NCBI GenBank assembly: GCA_945881865.1
Contig: CAMCVK010000009.1
Span: 1 to 64,000, forward strand
Source: Fimbriimonas ginsengisoli Gsoil 348
GTDB lineage: Bacteria; Armatimonadota; Fimbriimonadia; Fimbriimonadales; Fimbriimonadaceae
Length of the DNA: 64,000 nucleotides
Reading direction: 5' to 3'
The stretch's first letter is position 1. Every line of letters starts with the position of its first letter. The position numbers and the translations under genes are program-made. The notes beneath the pieces were generated by a model. That model was not told the DNA's origin, made no database searches, and saw nothing but the letters and a program-made list of their open reading frames with translations. Of this stretch, positions 1-7,617 are shown piece by piece.

Positions 1-1
1 G

Positions 2-844
2 GGAATCCAGATCGGACATGCCGGAGCGGTAGACCTGCCGTATATTTCGGATTACAACTACAACAGTCCGTCGCACTGGAACATCAGCGGACGGGTTGAA
101 CAGTGTCACTTGGGGTCTGTGGTCTCGTTCGCAAACGGCGATGCGCTGCAAATGGATGTCACCGCGACCACGCGATGCGGCATTTTCCACTACGGATTCA
201 CAACTTTCTACTTGGGTTCCGCCGCAGAAGCGTTGAGTAAAGTCTCTCATGATTACGACGACGTTCGCTTGGCTTGCTTCTTCGGCGAGGGGAACTTCTA
301 TCGCTATGCGCGGGCAAGCCGGGCAAGCATTTCGACGTCACGATTTGTTCAGTCCAACTTCACGGCCGACACCCAGTACAAGCTTAACCTCAGAGCCAGC
401 AGCATCTACTTACAGTCAGGCGGAACAACTTTGGCTGAGTGGCAAAAGTCGGCCGACTTGGACGGTACGAGATTCTACGCCTTCAATGTCGCAAATCGGG
501 GTGTGTTCCTGAACCGAGAGAAGAACGGCTATCTCGGTGCAGACGCATTCAACTTCCGGAACTACCTTTTCCTTTCTGACTCCCGTGCCCTCACTCCGGC
601 AGACTTTTGCTCCTTTGCGAGGTTTGAAGGGCCGTCCGGGAAAACGATTACGTTGCCTGATCTTAACGATATGCCCGCGCACTGCTACTTCAACATCTAC
701 AACGATGGGACACAGGATGTGACGCTGGCCGCGTTCGCTGGTCAGACGATTCTTGGTGCCGCGACATTCGTTCTTGCTGGAAAGTCCGGCGTGGCGCTCC
801 TCAGCAGCAACACCGCGCCCCGGGAGTGGATGCGGCAGGGCTGA
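2..844 (+). CDS. C-terminal part of a phage-tail-like structural protein (5' truncated by window edge)
   Basis: The frame is open from base 2, so the true start lies outside the window. A TTG at 110 is only an internal codon. The product is rich in Gly, Asn, Phe, Tyr and Thr without hydrophobic helices, which suggests a beta-rich extracellular or virion protein. The last 70 residues (after GKTITLPDL) follow a pattern seen at the ends of phage tail fibre or tailspike proteins: thermally 'pure' beta strands with QTILG, a GKSGVALL strand and a final W near the C-terminus. No enzyme motif is visible. It may be the end of a prophage or tailocin lying to the left, or a secreted surface protein. The family call is tentative. 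Confidence 0.5.
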   Translation, partial: GIQIGHAGAVDLPYISDYNYNSPSHWNISGRVEQCHLGSVVSFANGDALQMDVTATTRCGIFHYGFTTFYLGSAAEALSKVSHDYDDVRLACFFGEGNFYRYARASRASISTSRFVQSNFTADTQYKLNLRASSIYLQSGGTTLAEWQKSADLDGTRFYAFNVANRGVFLNREKNGYLGADAFNFRNYLFLSDSRALTPADFCSFARFEGPSGKTITLPDLNDMPAHCYFNIYNDGTQDVTLAAFAGQTILGAATFVLAGKSGVALLSSNTAPREWMRQG

Positions 845-935
845 CCCGATCTTCGACTCGGATGATCAAAGTCGCGTGCAGGCCCTCCATAAAGTATCTG
901 CGTAGCGACGGCTTCTGGTCGCAGTCCAGAGCCGC

Positions 936-949
936 TATACTTCGGGCGT
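936..949 (+). promoter_or_regulatory. Candidate -10 box for a leaderless GH26 transcript
   Basis: TATACT at 936-941 ends 8 bases before the ATG at 950. No Shine-Dalgarno sequence lies in between, so transcription would begin at or beside the start codon. No good -35 is visible (TTCTGG at 913-918 is weak). Confidence 0.4.
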
Positions 950-1927
950 ATGAAACAATGGCTGTTTCTGACGACCCTGATTCTTACCGCAGCCTTGAGC
1001 CCGGCCGCCGAGCCGTACCGGCCGGCGGACCCGAAGGCAACGAAGCAGGTTCGGGCCGTTCTCAATTTCCTTAAGCAACAGCAAGGAAAGGTGCTGATCA
1101 GCGGGCAAACCGACTTGAAGGACGCTAGGTGGATCGATGAAAACACCGGGCGGCTCCCCGTCATTTTGGCCCTTGATTTCATGCGAACCCCGGCAAGGAT
1201 GGGGCGGCAGGTCGCCGACACCGACACGGCCATCGACTGGTTCAAGAAGAAGGGCGGCATCGTTTCCTACCAGTGGCATTGGTCATCGCCGACCGGTGCC
1301 TCGGACCCGGAAAGTGGGTTCTACGCAAAGAGCACCACGTTTGACCTTCAAAAAGCCCTTCCAGATCCAAAGTCGCCGGAGTATCTGGGTTTGATCGCGG
1401 ACATTGACGACGTCGCGGTCGAACTCAAGCGCATGAACAAGGCCGGCGTGCCGATCATCTTTCGGCCGCTTCACGAGGCGCAGGGAACTTGGTTTTGGTG
1501 GGGTGCAAAGGGGCCGGAAGCCTGCCGCAAGCTCTACGATCTTCTGTTTGATCGGATGACAAAGCACCACCGCCTGCACAACATCATTTGGGCCTGGACG
1601 GCGTATCCGGATTCGCAGAATAAAGGGAAAGCGAAGGACTGGTACCCGGGCGATGACAAGGTCGACCTGGTGGTAAGCGACTACTGCGAGAAGAAGACTG
1701 AGTACGACGAGCTGGTTGCGCTGACCGGTGGCCGCAAAATGGTGGCGCTGTCCGAGACCATGAACGCCCCCGACCCGGACAAGGTGCTGACCGAAACCCC
1801 GTGGGCGTATTGGGTGACATGGGCTCGCCGCGACTGGAACTCGCGCAGTAACGACGATATGAAGCGGTCCATGGCGCATCCGAAGACGCTGACGCTCGAC
1901 AAGATGCCAAAGCGAGGAACAAGATGA
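950..1927 (+). CDS. Secreted GH26 endo-beta-mannanase-like glycoside hydrolase
   Basis: A 325-residue protein with a hydrophobic signal peptide (about residues 1-20, AAEP cleavage region) followed by a GH26 TIM-barrel. The acid/base Glu is E176 in FRPLHEAQGTWFWW and the nucleophile Glu is E269 in VALSETMN. Both sit in the usual family positions, and the SYQWHW segment (106-111) is also typical. GH26 enzymes mostly cleave beta-1,4-mannan, though some act on mixed-linkage glucan or xylan. It overlaps the following GH43 gene by ATGA, so the two are probably translated together and act on the same hemicellulose. There is no carbohydrate-binding module and the length is that of a bare catalytic domain. 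Confidence 0.9.
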   Translation: MKQWLFLTTLILTAALSPAAEPYRPADPKATKQVRAVLNFLKQQQGKVLISGQTDLKDARWIDENTGRLPVILALDFMRTPARMGRQVADTDTAIDWFKKKGGIVSYQWHWSSPTGASDPESGFYAKSTTFDLQKALPDPKSPEYLGLIADIDDVAVELKRMNKAGVPIIFRPLHEAQGTWFWWGAKGPEACRKLYDLLFDRMTKHHRLHNIIWAWTAYPDSQNKGKAKDWYPGDDKVDLVVSDYCEKKTEYDELVALTGGRKMVALSETMNAPDPDKVLTETPWAYWVTWARRDWNSRSNDDMKRSMAHPKTLTLDKMPKRGTR

Positions 1928-3594
1928 CTAGAACTTACTGCAATCCGATGGACCTGGACTACGGCTTTTGCCCGATCCCAAACTTCGTTACCTGTGGCAA
2001 GCATCGGGCGACGGCCGATCCGGCGATTGTGCGTTTTAGGGACGACTACTATCTATTCTCGACCAACCAGTGGGGCTACTGGTGGAGCACCGACCTCAGT
2101 GAGTGGACGTTCGTCCCGCGGCTTTTTCTGAAGCCGGACGCGAATGTTTTCGACGAGCTTTGCGCCCCGGCGATTTGGGTGATGGACGACGCCTTGTACG
2201 TCGTTGGCTCCACTTACACGAAGGAGTTCACGATCTGGCGCAGCCGAAACCCGAGGGTCGACGATTGGGAAGTCGCCTGCGAAAGCTTTGAAGGTGGAGC
2301 CTGGGACCCAGCATTCTTGCTGGACGACGATGGGCGGCTGTATCTCTACCATGGGTCAGGGAATGACAAGCCGCTCTACGGTCGTGAGATCGACCCCAAA
2401 ACCCTTCAGCCGCTGGGCGAGAACGTTCCGCTGGTGCACCTCGACCCCGAGAACCACGGATGGGAGCGATTTGGCGAGGCGAACGACAACACCTTTTTGC
2501 ATCCTTTCATGGAGGGTGCCTGGACCACGAAGCACGAGGGCCGCTACTACCTTCAGTACGGAGCACCGGCGACCGAGTTCTCGGGCTATGCCGACGGCGT
2601 CTACGTCGCGGATGCACCGCTGGGGCCATTTGTGTACCAGCGCCACAATCCGGTTTCGTACGTTCCGGGCGGGTTCGCCCGTGGTGCTGGGCACGGGGCG
2701 ACTTTCGTTGACCATGCTGACCGCTACTGGCACACCTCGACCATCGTGATTGGCGTCAAAAACAACTTCGAACGGCGAAATGGCCTTTGGCCGTGCGGGT
2801 TCGATGCCGAGGGCACCATGTGGTGCGATAGCGCGTATTCGGACTACCCGCGGGCTTTGCCAGCGACCGGCCACGGTGAATTAGCCGGTTGGATGTTGCT
2901 GAATTACGCCAAGCCGGTACGCGCCTCCAGCACGCTCGGCGGGTTTTCGGCCAACTTTGCGGTAGACGAAAACATCAAAACGTACTGGTCGGCCGAATCC
3001 GGCGGGCCGGATGAATGGTTCGAGTCGGACCTGGGTGCAGCTTCTACGGTGCACGCGATTCAGGTCAACTTTGCCGACCAAGACGCCGAGCTGATGGGGA
3101 AGGTACCGGGAATCTCGCAGGCGTACCGCGTGATGGGTTCGCTGGACGGCCAAACTTGGTTTCTCATCACGGAATCGGAAGGGCGAGACGCACCTCATGC
3201 CTACCATGAGTTGCCTGAGCCAGTCCGAGCGCGCTACGTTCGGATTGATGGAATTCGAGCGGCAACCGGCAAGGTTGCGCTTTCGGGTTTGCGAGTGTTC
3301 GGCCTCGGCGATGGGCTGCCGCCAAGGCAACCGGATCAGTTGGTGGTGCTACGCGGAGCTTCGGAGCCCCGAAACGCCTGGCTGAAATGGGCGGGGCAGG
3401 GCGATGCGACCGGCTATGTCATCCGCTCCGGCGTGGCGCCGGACAAGCTGTACCACTCGATGACCGTCTATACGGCTACGGAAGCGTGGTGGCGCGCCAT
3501 GACCCGCGACGAAACGTACTGGTTTACGCTGGAAGCGTTTAACGAAAACGGCATCTCGCCGCGAACCGCGCCGGTTGAATCGCCCGCACCGTAG
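1924..3594 (+). CDS. GH43-family glycosidase with F5/8 type C and fibronectin III domains
   Basis: A 556-residue protein starting in the ATGA overlap with the GH26 gene. Residues about 1-310 form a five-bladed propeller of the GH43 superfamily. The likely catalytic base is D32 (RATADPAI), D128 in AWDPAF is the probable pKa modulator, and E198 in FMEGAW is a candidate general acid. Residues about 325-460 resemble a discoidin/F5-8 type C (CBM32-like) domain (WSAESGGPDEW, RYVRIDGIR). Residues 470-550 resemble an fn3 domain ending ETYWFTLEAFNENG. No signal peptide is visible, although its partner is secreted. It may therefore act on oligosaccharides inside the cell, or the start may be misjudged. 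The exact activity (xylosidase, arabinofuranosidase or exo-mannan type) cannot be told from sequence. Confidence 0.85.
   Translation: MTRTYCNPMDLDYGFCPIPNFVTCGKHRATADPAIVRFRDDYYLFSTNQWGYWWSTDLSEWTFVPRLFLKPDANVFDELCAPAIWVMDDALYVVGSTYTKEFTIWRSRNPRVDDWEVACESFEGGAWDPAFLLDDDGRLYLYHGSGNDKPLYGREIDPKTLQPLGENVPLVHLDPENHGWERFGEANDNTFLHPFMEGAWTTKHEGRYYLQYGAPATEFSGYADGVYVADAPLGPFVYQRHNPVSYVPGGFARGAGHGATFVDHADRYWHTSTIVIGVKNNFERRNGLWPCGFDAEGTMWCDSAYSDYPRALPATGHGELAGWMLLNYAKPVRASSTLGGFSANFAVDENIKTYWSAESGGPDEWFESDLGAASTVHAIQVNFADQDAELMGKVPGISQAYRVMGSLDGQTWFLITESEGRDAPHAYHELPEPVRARYVRIDGIRAATGKVALSGLRVFGLGDGLPPRQPDQLVVLRGASEPRNAWLKWAGQGDATGYVIRSGVAPDKLYHSMTVYTATEAWWRAMTRDETYWFTLEAFNENGISPRTAPVESPAP
3511..3548 (+). 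repeat. Copy 1 of a 38-bp flank repeat (fn3 3' end of the GH43 gene)
   Basis: GAAACGTACTGG followed by a segment encoding TLEAF. A diverged copy occurs at 6409-6446, beyond the RHS island, with about 6-7 mismatches by eye. See the finding on island flanks. Confidence 0.5.
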
Positions 3595-3672
3595 CCTACG
3601 GTCGTACAAAGTTGGGACTAAAGATCGACCCGGCGATGGACGATACTTGTCACCGTATCGAGGTCACCGCAG

Positions 3673-4935
3673 ATGCTTACCCTTGAGGCTTGTCGCCCGA
3701 TACTCTCGCGTGCGAAATGCGACGCTCTGGGTCGGGTGAGCCGAAAGACGTTCTCGGCGGGGCAGTTGCTGACCGAGATCCGAACGGGTTATTCGGGTTC
3801 GTACACCTACGATGGCAACGGCAACCGCCTGACCCGCACCGTAGGCGGGGTGACCGAGACCTACGCCTACGACGACGGCGACAAGCTTCTGTCGGTTTCG
3901 GTGGGGGGTTCGGCAATTAAGAGCTACGGCTACGATGCGGCGGGGCGAACGACTTCGGTCGTTTCCTCGGCGGGAACTACGACGCTGGCGTACGACTTTG
4001 AGGGCCGCGCAACTTCGATCTCCGGGCCGGGCGTTTCGCAGAGCAACCTCTACAATGGCTTGGATACGCGAGTCGGTTCGACCACGAATTCGGTGGCGCG
4101 GACTTTCCTTCGCGACGGGGCATACGTCACCGACCCGGTTCTGTCCGACGGTGCGGCGACATACACGCCGGGCGTATCGGAGCGACGGGGTTCGGCAACG
4201 ACGTTCCTGCATAACGGCCTGAAGAACGCCGATGCGCAGAGCGGAACCGGGCAGACGGTGATCGCCGCGCGCCAGTACGATGCATTTGGCAACGTGGCTT
4301 CTTCTACCGGCACCTGGACCGGCCCCTTCGGCTACGCGGGCGGATTTGGCTACCAAGAAGACGCTACCGGGCTCAAGCTCCTGGGTCACCGCTACTACGA
4401 CAGCTCGACCGGCCGCTTCCTCACCCGCGACCCGATCAAGGACGGCCGAAACTGGTACGTCTACTGCGGCAACGATCCGGTCGGATTTGTTGACTCCGAC
4501 GGTCTGCAAATGCGGAGGCCGGGGCCACCGGCGCGGCCTCCAAGGGGAATCACGAAGTGGGTCATTGACTCTATTATCTCGCGGAGACCTCTCAAGCCAA
4601 ATCCAACACCAACTGTCAAGCCACCAACTCGGAAAGTACCTCCTATTCACCCGGGCAAACAGGGGAAGCATATTCCCGGTCACCGTAATTTCATCCCGGG
4701 TAAGAGCGAGATAACCACTGACCCCAAAAAATTAATCGAGGAAGGTGCGGGGCGTGGCGAGCCTGTTGGCGAGATCCCGCGGGGTAAGCCCGGTTTCAAG
4801 GAGAGATTTGACTTCGGTTACGTGATTGGGCAGCACGTAGATAGGGATAGCGGCAAAAAATCGCCCTCCACAGTTGGGATCATCGTGTACGATGGAAAAG
4901 GAGAGGTTCATGTCTACCCAGGGAAACCGAAGTAA
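3673..4935 (+). CDS. Truncated RHS-repeat protein with C-terminal polymorphic toxin type 50 domain
   Basis: 420 residues. Residues about 20-210 hold YD/RHS repeats (SYTYDGNGNRL, YGYDAAGR, AYDFEGRA). Residues 213-278 are the RHS-associated core, with HRYYDSSTGRFLTRDPI and the core end PVGFVDSDGL, close to the PxxxxDPxGL autocleavage motif but with Ser for the second Pro. A Pro-rich linker (about 283-327) leads to residues 328-420, which match the type-50 polymorphic toxin pattern: GKQGKHIPGH, a central RFDFGYVIG, and a final GIIVYDGKGEVHV. This domain is predicted to be a nuclease. Full RHS proteins are far longer and carry export regions; here an in-frame TAA at 3619-3621 precedes the ORF. 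It is thus an orphan tip without its own secretion part, perhaps kept for recombination onto a full RHS gene. Confidence 0.85.
   Translation: MLTLEACRPILSRAKCDALGRVSRKTFSAGQLLTEIRTGYSGSYTYDGNGNRLTRTVGGVTETYAYDDGDKLLSVSVGGSAIKSYGYDAAGRTTSVVSSAGTTTLAYDFEGRATSISGPGVSQSNLYNGLDTRVGSTTNSVARTFLRDGAYVTDPVLSDGAATYTPGVSERRGSATTFLHNGLKNADAQSGTGQTVIAARQYDAFGNVASSTGTWTGPFGYAGGFGYQEDATGLKLLGHRYYDSSTGRFLTRDPIKDGRNWYVYCGNDPVGFVDSDGLQMRRPGPPARPPRGITKWVIDSIISRRPLKPNPTPTVKPPTRKVPPIHPGKQGKHIPGHRNFIPGKSEITTDPKKLIEEGAGRGEPVGEIPRGKPGFKERFDFGYVIGQHVDRDSGKKSPSTVGIIVYDGKGEVHVYPGKPK
4156..4305 (+). repeat. RHS core segment, copy 1 of a ~150-bp direct repeat
   Basis: Encodes TYTPGVSERRGS through QYDAFGNVAS inside the RHS gene. 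A second copy lies at 5193-5342. By eye the two differ at about 18 positions, mostly silent, so both were once coding and under selection. Confidence 0.85.
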
Positions 4936-5191
4936 CGACGAAATTTTAGCAGCGCTCCCGGCGTCGATCAAGTGGGCGGTGCTTCCGCAGGAAGATTACG
5001 AGTTTCTAGACCGGGTGGAGATCATTGAAGCGACGTCAGAGCTGATTCATCTCAGGTTTTTCGTTAAGCGGCCGTTGAACGAAGAGGAAACAATCTTGGT
5101 TTATGACGCTGGAGGCGAAGTCATCGCGGACTTCACCGATTGCAAAATGATTCGAGAGGAAATCGTTGTGATTGGTCAACCCGTAAAGTAA
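4910..5191 (+). CDS. Putative immunity protein for the type-50 RHS toxin
   Basis: 93 residues, acidic, starting at ATG 4910 with a good Shine-Dalgarno (GGAGAGG at 4900-4906). It overlaps the 3' end of the toxin gene by 26 bases. Position, strand, small size and lower GC than the flanks are what is expected of a cognate immunity gene. The sequence (LPQEDYEFLDRVEIIE, then alternating strand-like stretches) has no membrane segment and no family I can name. The function is inferred from context only. Confidence 0.75.
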   Translation: MSTQGNRSNDEILAALPASIKWAVLPQEDYEFLDRVEIIEATSELIHLRFFVKRPLNEEETILVYDAGGEVIADFTDCKMIREEIVVIGQPVK

Positions 5192-5192
5192 C

Positions 5193-5342
5193 GCGACCTA
5201 CACGCCGGGCGTTTCGGAGCGGCGTGGTTCAGCGACGACGTTCCTGCATAGCGGCCTCAAGAACGCCGACGCGCAAAGCGGAACCGGACAGACGGTGGTG
5301 GCTTCGCGCCAGTACGAGGCATTTGGCAACGTAGCCAATTCC
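5193..5342 (+). repeat. RHS core segment, copy 2 of a ~150-bp direct repeat
   Basis: Partner of 4156-4305; homology ends abruptly at about 5342, where the decayed toxin tail begins. Confidence 0.85.
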
Positions 5343-5351
5343 AGAGGATAA
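5193..5351 (+). pseudogene. Displaced RHS core fragment (second tip)
   Basis: Begins right after the immunity stop codon (5189-5191). Reads TYTPGVSERRGS to QYEAFGNVAN in one frame, then meets TAA at 5349-5351. It is a diverged copy of 4156-4305 and has no start codon or upstream RHS sequence. It breaks off about 70 residues before the core end seen in copy 1. This is a remnant of an older RHS tip left behind when a newer tip replaced it, or a recombination donor. Confidence 0.8.
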
Positions 5352-5427
5352 TCACTGGAAGACAGAGATCAAGGCGTTCATGAAGAATGTCTGTAAAGAG
5401 CTAAAAAATGAACATCGAATGGTTTAA
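5335..5427 (+). pseudogene. Decayed C-terminal tail of a second RHS toxin
   Basis: In a frame shifted by +1 from the RHS fragment, 5335-5427 reads about 30 codons including EDNHWKTEIKAFMKN and ends at TAA 5425-5427, 20 bases inside the next small gene. The same toxin-end/immunity-start overlap is seen in the intact pair upstream (26 bases). I infer that most of a second toxin has been deleted, fusing mid-core to its last residues out of frame. The toxin family cannot be named from so short a tail. Confidence 0.5.
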
Positions 5428-5662
5428 AGCTAACCTCGAAGAGGCCATCGAAGCACTCCAAAGCATTTTGGAATCTCCGGAAGAGGCGCTGGAATCTCCA
5501 TCGATTTCTTTGGCACATGCTTACTACCATCTAAATGCCGCCTATCGGGGGGCTCACTATGAAGGAGACGCATTTGAGGCTGGTGGCTCGGGTGATGACT
5601 TCCCCTTCCGCTACTTCCCGACCGATCTCCCAGAGATTTATGGAAGTTGGACAAAAGAATAG
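5408..5662 (+). CDS. Putative orphan immunity protein of the second RHS tip
   Basis: 84 residues starting at ATG 5408. The start is preceded by AAAGAGCTAAAAA, a weak ribosome site. Strongly acidic and helix-rich at the N-terminus (FKANLEEAIEALQSILESPEEAL), with a Tyr/Phe-rich end (DDFPFRYFPTDLPEIYGSW). No known family is recognised. It follows the decayed toxin tail with a 20-base overlap, as an immunity gene would, and being intact while its toxin is dead fits retention for protection against kin. Function is inferred. Confidence 0.65.
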   Translation: MNIEWFKANLEEAIEALQSILESPEEALESPSISLAHAYYHLNAAYRGAHYEGDAFEAGGSGDDFPFRYFPTDLPEIYGSWTKE

Positions 5663-5855
5663 CTCTGTCTGGTCCCAAAGGTGTGCCTTCGACGCTTCGA
5701 GTGATAGCGCCTTGGCGAAAACTAAGGGGGTCGCCAAGGCGTGCCCAGATCTCACTACCACGAGATCAAAGGCAAGGCGGGCCAAGGGGACTCGACAAAG
5801 GTCAGGACCTAGATTGGCTGACCATCGTAGTTTTCATAAAGGAGATGAGCGATAA
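5663..5855 (+). other. Degenerate spacer with an 11-bp hairpin, possibly a third toxin remnant
   Basis: No convincing gene. A perfect inverted repeat (CGCCTTGGCGA 5708-5718, TCGCCAAGGCG 5731-5741, 12-base loop) could form a hairpin but has no T-run. One frame running to a TGA at 5857-5859 overlaps the next gene start by ATGA, as a toxin tail would; another frame contains SHYHEIKGKAG. Neither is long enough to call a toxin. Confidence 0.3.
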
Positions 5856-6359
5856 ATGACCCGTACGGCGACGCTGCGTGGCCGGTTGGATTACGACGGG
5901 CCGGAGGCGCCCCTTCGCATCACGCTGGTCGGAAGGCGGCTGCGTTCCCCTAAGGTTCAGATCACGATCCCAAGGCCAGAGGAGAGCCTCGTGACCGAGT
6001 GGAAGGCCAACGCCTTCGACTCCCTCCCGGCGCTGCGGAAGCTGGCGAGGACGGCTCTTGCCGTCCAGCAGTGGCGCAGCGCAAAGATCGAAATCCACGG
6101 GATCGAAGGGCTGGAACGGCTGCCCGTCAGCATCGACTACGCGATCGATTGCGGCTCCTTCTCCTTCCGCGCGGAGAGGACGCTCCCGTCCTTGCTGTTC
6201 AGCTTGACGAACTACCAGGAGTCCGGACTCGCTGAGATTCTGTTCCTCTACACAGAAGCCGATGCGGTGGAAGAGTTCGGGCGTTCGTTGGATGAAGCGC
6301 TCAGGGATTGGGGGGACTGGGACGAGCCGAAGCCGAAGTCGGCGGGACGAGGAAGCTAG
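5856..6359 (+). CDS. Hypothetical protein, third immunity-like gene of the RHS locus
   Basis: 167 residues; ATG 5856 with AAGGAG at 5838-5843. Pattern: N-terminal beta-rich part (TRTATLRGRLDYDG, PLRITLVGRR), a middle helix (SLPALRKLARTAL), and an acidic Trp-rich end (DWGDWDEPKPKS). There are no membrane segments or catalytic motifs. It sits third in a row of RHS-associated small genes on the same strand. I cannot name a family, so immunity is inferred from position alone. GC is higher than in the two preceding immunity candidates. Confidence 0.55.
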   Translation: MTRTATLRGRLDYDGPEAPLRITLVGRRLRSPKVQITIPRPEESLVTEWKANAFDSLPALRKLARTALAVQQWRSAKIEIHGIEGLERLPVSIDYAIDCGSFSFRAERTLPSLLFSLTNYQESGLAEILFLYTEADAVEEFGRSLDEALRDWGDWDEPKPKSAGRGS

Positions 6360-6408
6360 GTATGTGCGCCGCGTCCGGAGCCCCTAGGGCGGCGCCAGGA
6401 AGGGCCCG

Positions 6409-6446
6409 GAAACGTACTGGATTACGCTCGAAGCGTTCGCCGTAAA
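6409..6446 (+). repeat. Copy 2 of the 38-bp flank repeat (fn3-like remnant)
   Basis: Would encode ETYWITLEAFAVNK, the same fn3 end as at 3511-3548, but with no ORF around it. It marks the right side of the RHS island. Confidence 0.5.
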
Positions 6447-6480
6447 CAAAAAAGCCCTCCCAGATATTCTCCGGGAGGGC
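6447..6480 (-). terminator. Rho-independent terminator of the pseudopilin gene
   Basis: On the minus strand GCCCTCCC and GGGAGGGC (6480-6473 and 6461-6454) form an 8-bp GC stem with an 11-base loop, followed by TTTTTTG. It lies 16 bases past the stop of the pseudopilin gene. Confidence 0.9.
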
Positions 6481-6495
6481 GACGGGAACTGCCGA

Positions 6496-7437
6496 TTACT
6501 GCTTCAGACCGGCTTTGTACGGGTCCCAGGCCGAGTTCGTCGGGTTGTTGATGAGGTCATCAATCACGCGAACGTAGTTCTGGGATTTGGCGTGCGTGTC
6601 GGCGAAGACCACGTTTACCTGGCCGCCCATAACCTTCTTGCCCTTGTCCTCGATGGCACCCACGATGCTGGCCGTGTTGCCGTAGAAGGAGCCCGGAGCG
6701 ACGCCCGTTTGGTTGTAGCTGAGGCCGTAGTTGATGTACTTCCAGTAGTTGTAGTAGTACTTCAGGGTGTCGGCGTAGGTTGCCGGAACGTTCGGGTTCA
6801 TGCCGCTGGCGTCGCCGTTGAGCAGACCATCGATTGCCGGGGAGCCGTCCGGTCGGGTGTAGCGGGGAAGCACGTTGTAGTAGCGTGCGTTCATCATCAG
6901 GTAGGTGTTCGCCGATTCTGCGACCGCACCTGCGCTCAGGCCAACCGCTCGCTCTGCGCTGGAAAGCGAAGCACCGGCCGGGAACACGTAGTTGTTCACG
7001 CCGTAGCTGTTCTGGCCGCCGTAGCTGCAGCCGTCGCCCGCGTCCTGGTTGTCGTCGTTTCCGACGGCCGGGTCACAGGTCGTGTTTGCCGTAACCCAAG
7101 CGCTCGGGTTGATCGGGCTCTTCCACATGTCGAGGCTCTTCACGTACGGGTGAACGATCTGGTGGAAGAACGTTCGCCCGGCCGAGTTTCCGGTGATGTA
7201 CGGGCTGGGCAGGCCCGGGTTCGGCGTGTTTCGGGTTCGGTAGGGCGGCAACGTGTCGTCGTTGTCGCCAAGGTAGATCTGCAGGCCGGTTCCAATCTGC
7301 TTCTGGTTCGAGAGGTCCGCCGTCTTCTTGGCGGCCAGCTTGGCCTGGGCGAAGACAGGGAACAGAATGGCGGCAAGAATCGCGATGATCGCGATCACAA
7401 CAAGCAACTCAATGAGGGTGAAGGCTTTCTTGTTCAC
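6496..7437 (-). CDS. Type II secretion / prepilin-type pseudopilin (N-methylation domain)
   Basis: 313 residues from GTG 7437. This start gives the short leader NKKA and cleavage before F of [12 protein letters not shown], as prepilin peptidase needs; an upstream ATG at 7527 would add 30 residues and is less likely. Hydrophobic helix at about 5-27, then the FPVFAQAK segment and a large extracellular domain with Gly/Asn/Tyr-rich stretches and the end motif [11 protein letters not shown], typical of Armatimonadota and Planctomycetota DUF1559-like pseudopilins. Role: minor pilin-like or secretion-associated surface protein. It is monocistronic, with its own terminator. Three paralogues lie at 17337, 35776 and 36672. 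Confidence 0.85.
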   Translation of the reverse strand: MNKKAFTLIELLVVIAIIAILAAILFPVFAQAKLAAKKTADLSNQKQIGTGLQIYLGDNDDTLPPYRTRNTPNPGLPSPYITGNSAGRTFFHQIVHPYVKSLDMWKSPINPSAWVTANTTCDPAVGNDDNQDAGDGCSYGGQNSYGVNNYVFPAGASLSSAERAVGLSAGAVAESANTYLMMNARYYNVLPRYTRPDGSPAIDGLLNGDASGMNPNVPATYADTLKYYYNYWKYINYGLSYNQTGVAPGSFYGNTASIVGAIEDKGKKVMGGQVNVVFADTHAKSQNYVRVIDDLINNPTNSAWDPYKAGLKQ

Positions 7438-7569
7438 CGAGCCAGTTTGATGGTTCCGCGTTAAGTGATGTTTAAGCTTTTCGCCGAACGGGATAATTGT
7501 TGGGAGATCGGCTATTTTGGCGTACACGTTTTATGGGCTTAAAGACTTAGCTTTCGCCTCGTGCGCGAT

Positions 7570-7604
7570 AAAAAAGCGGCCTGGAGATTTGCATCTCCAG
7601 GCCG
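7570..7604 (-). terminator. Terminator of the ribosomal protein operon
   Basis: A perfect 12-bp inverted repeat (7577-7588 and 7593-7604, CGGCCTGGAGAT arms, 4-base loop) followed on the minus strand by a run of T (7575-7570). It lies just beyond the rplE stop. Confidence 0.93.
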
Positions 7605-7617
7605 TTCGACTAAGTGC

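Noticed and set aside
3664-4683. 339-codon open frame on the minus strand opposite the RHS gene
   Set aside because: It is an antisense shadow: Arg/Pro/Val-rich, without family features, while the plus strand shows clear YD repeats.
6592-7464. 290-codon plus-strand frame opposite the pseudopilin
   Set aside because: Composition is Val/Arg/Gly shadow and the pseudopilin on the other strand is certain.
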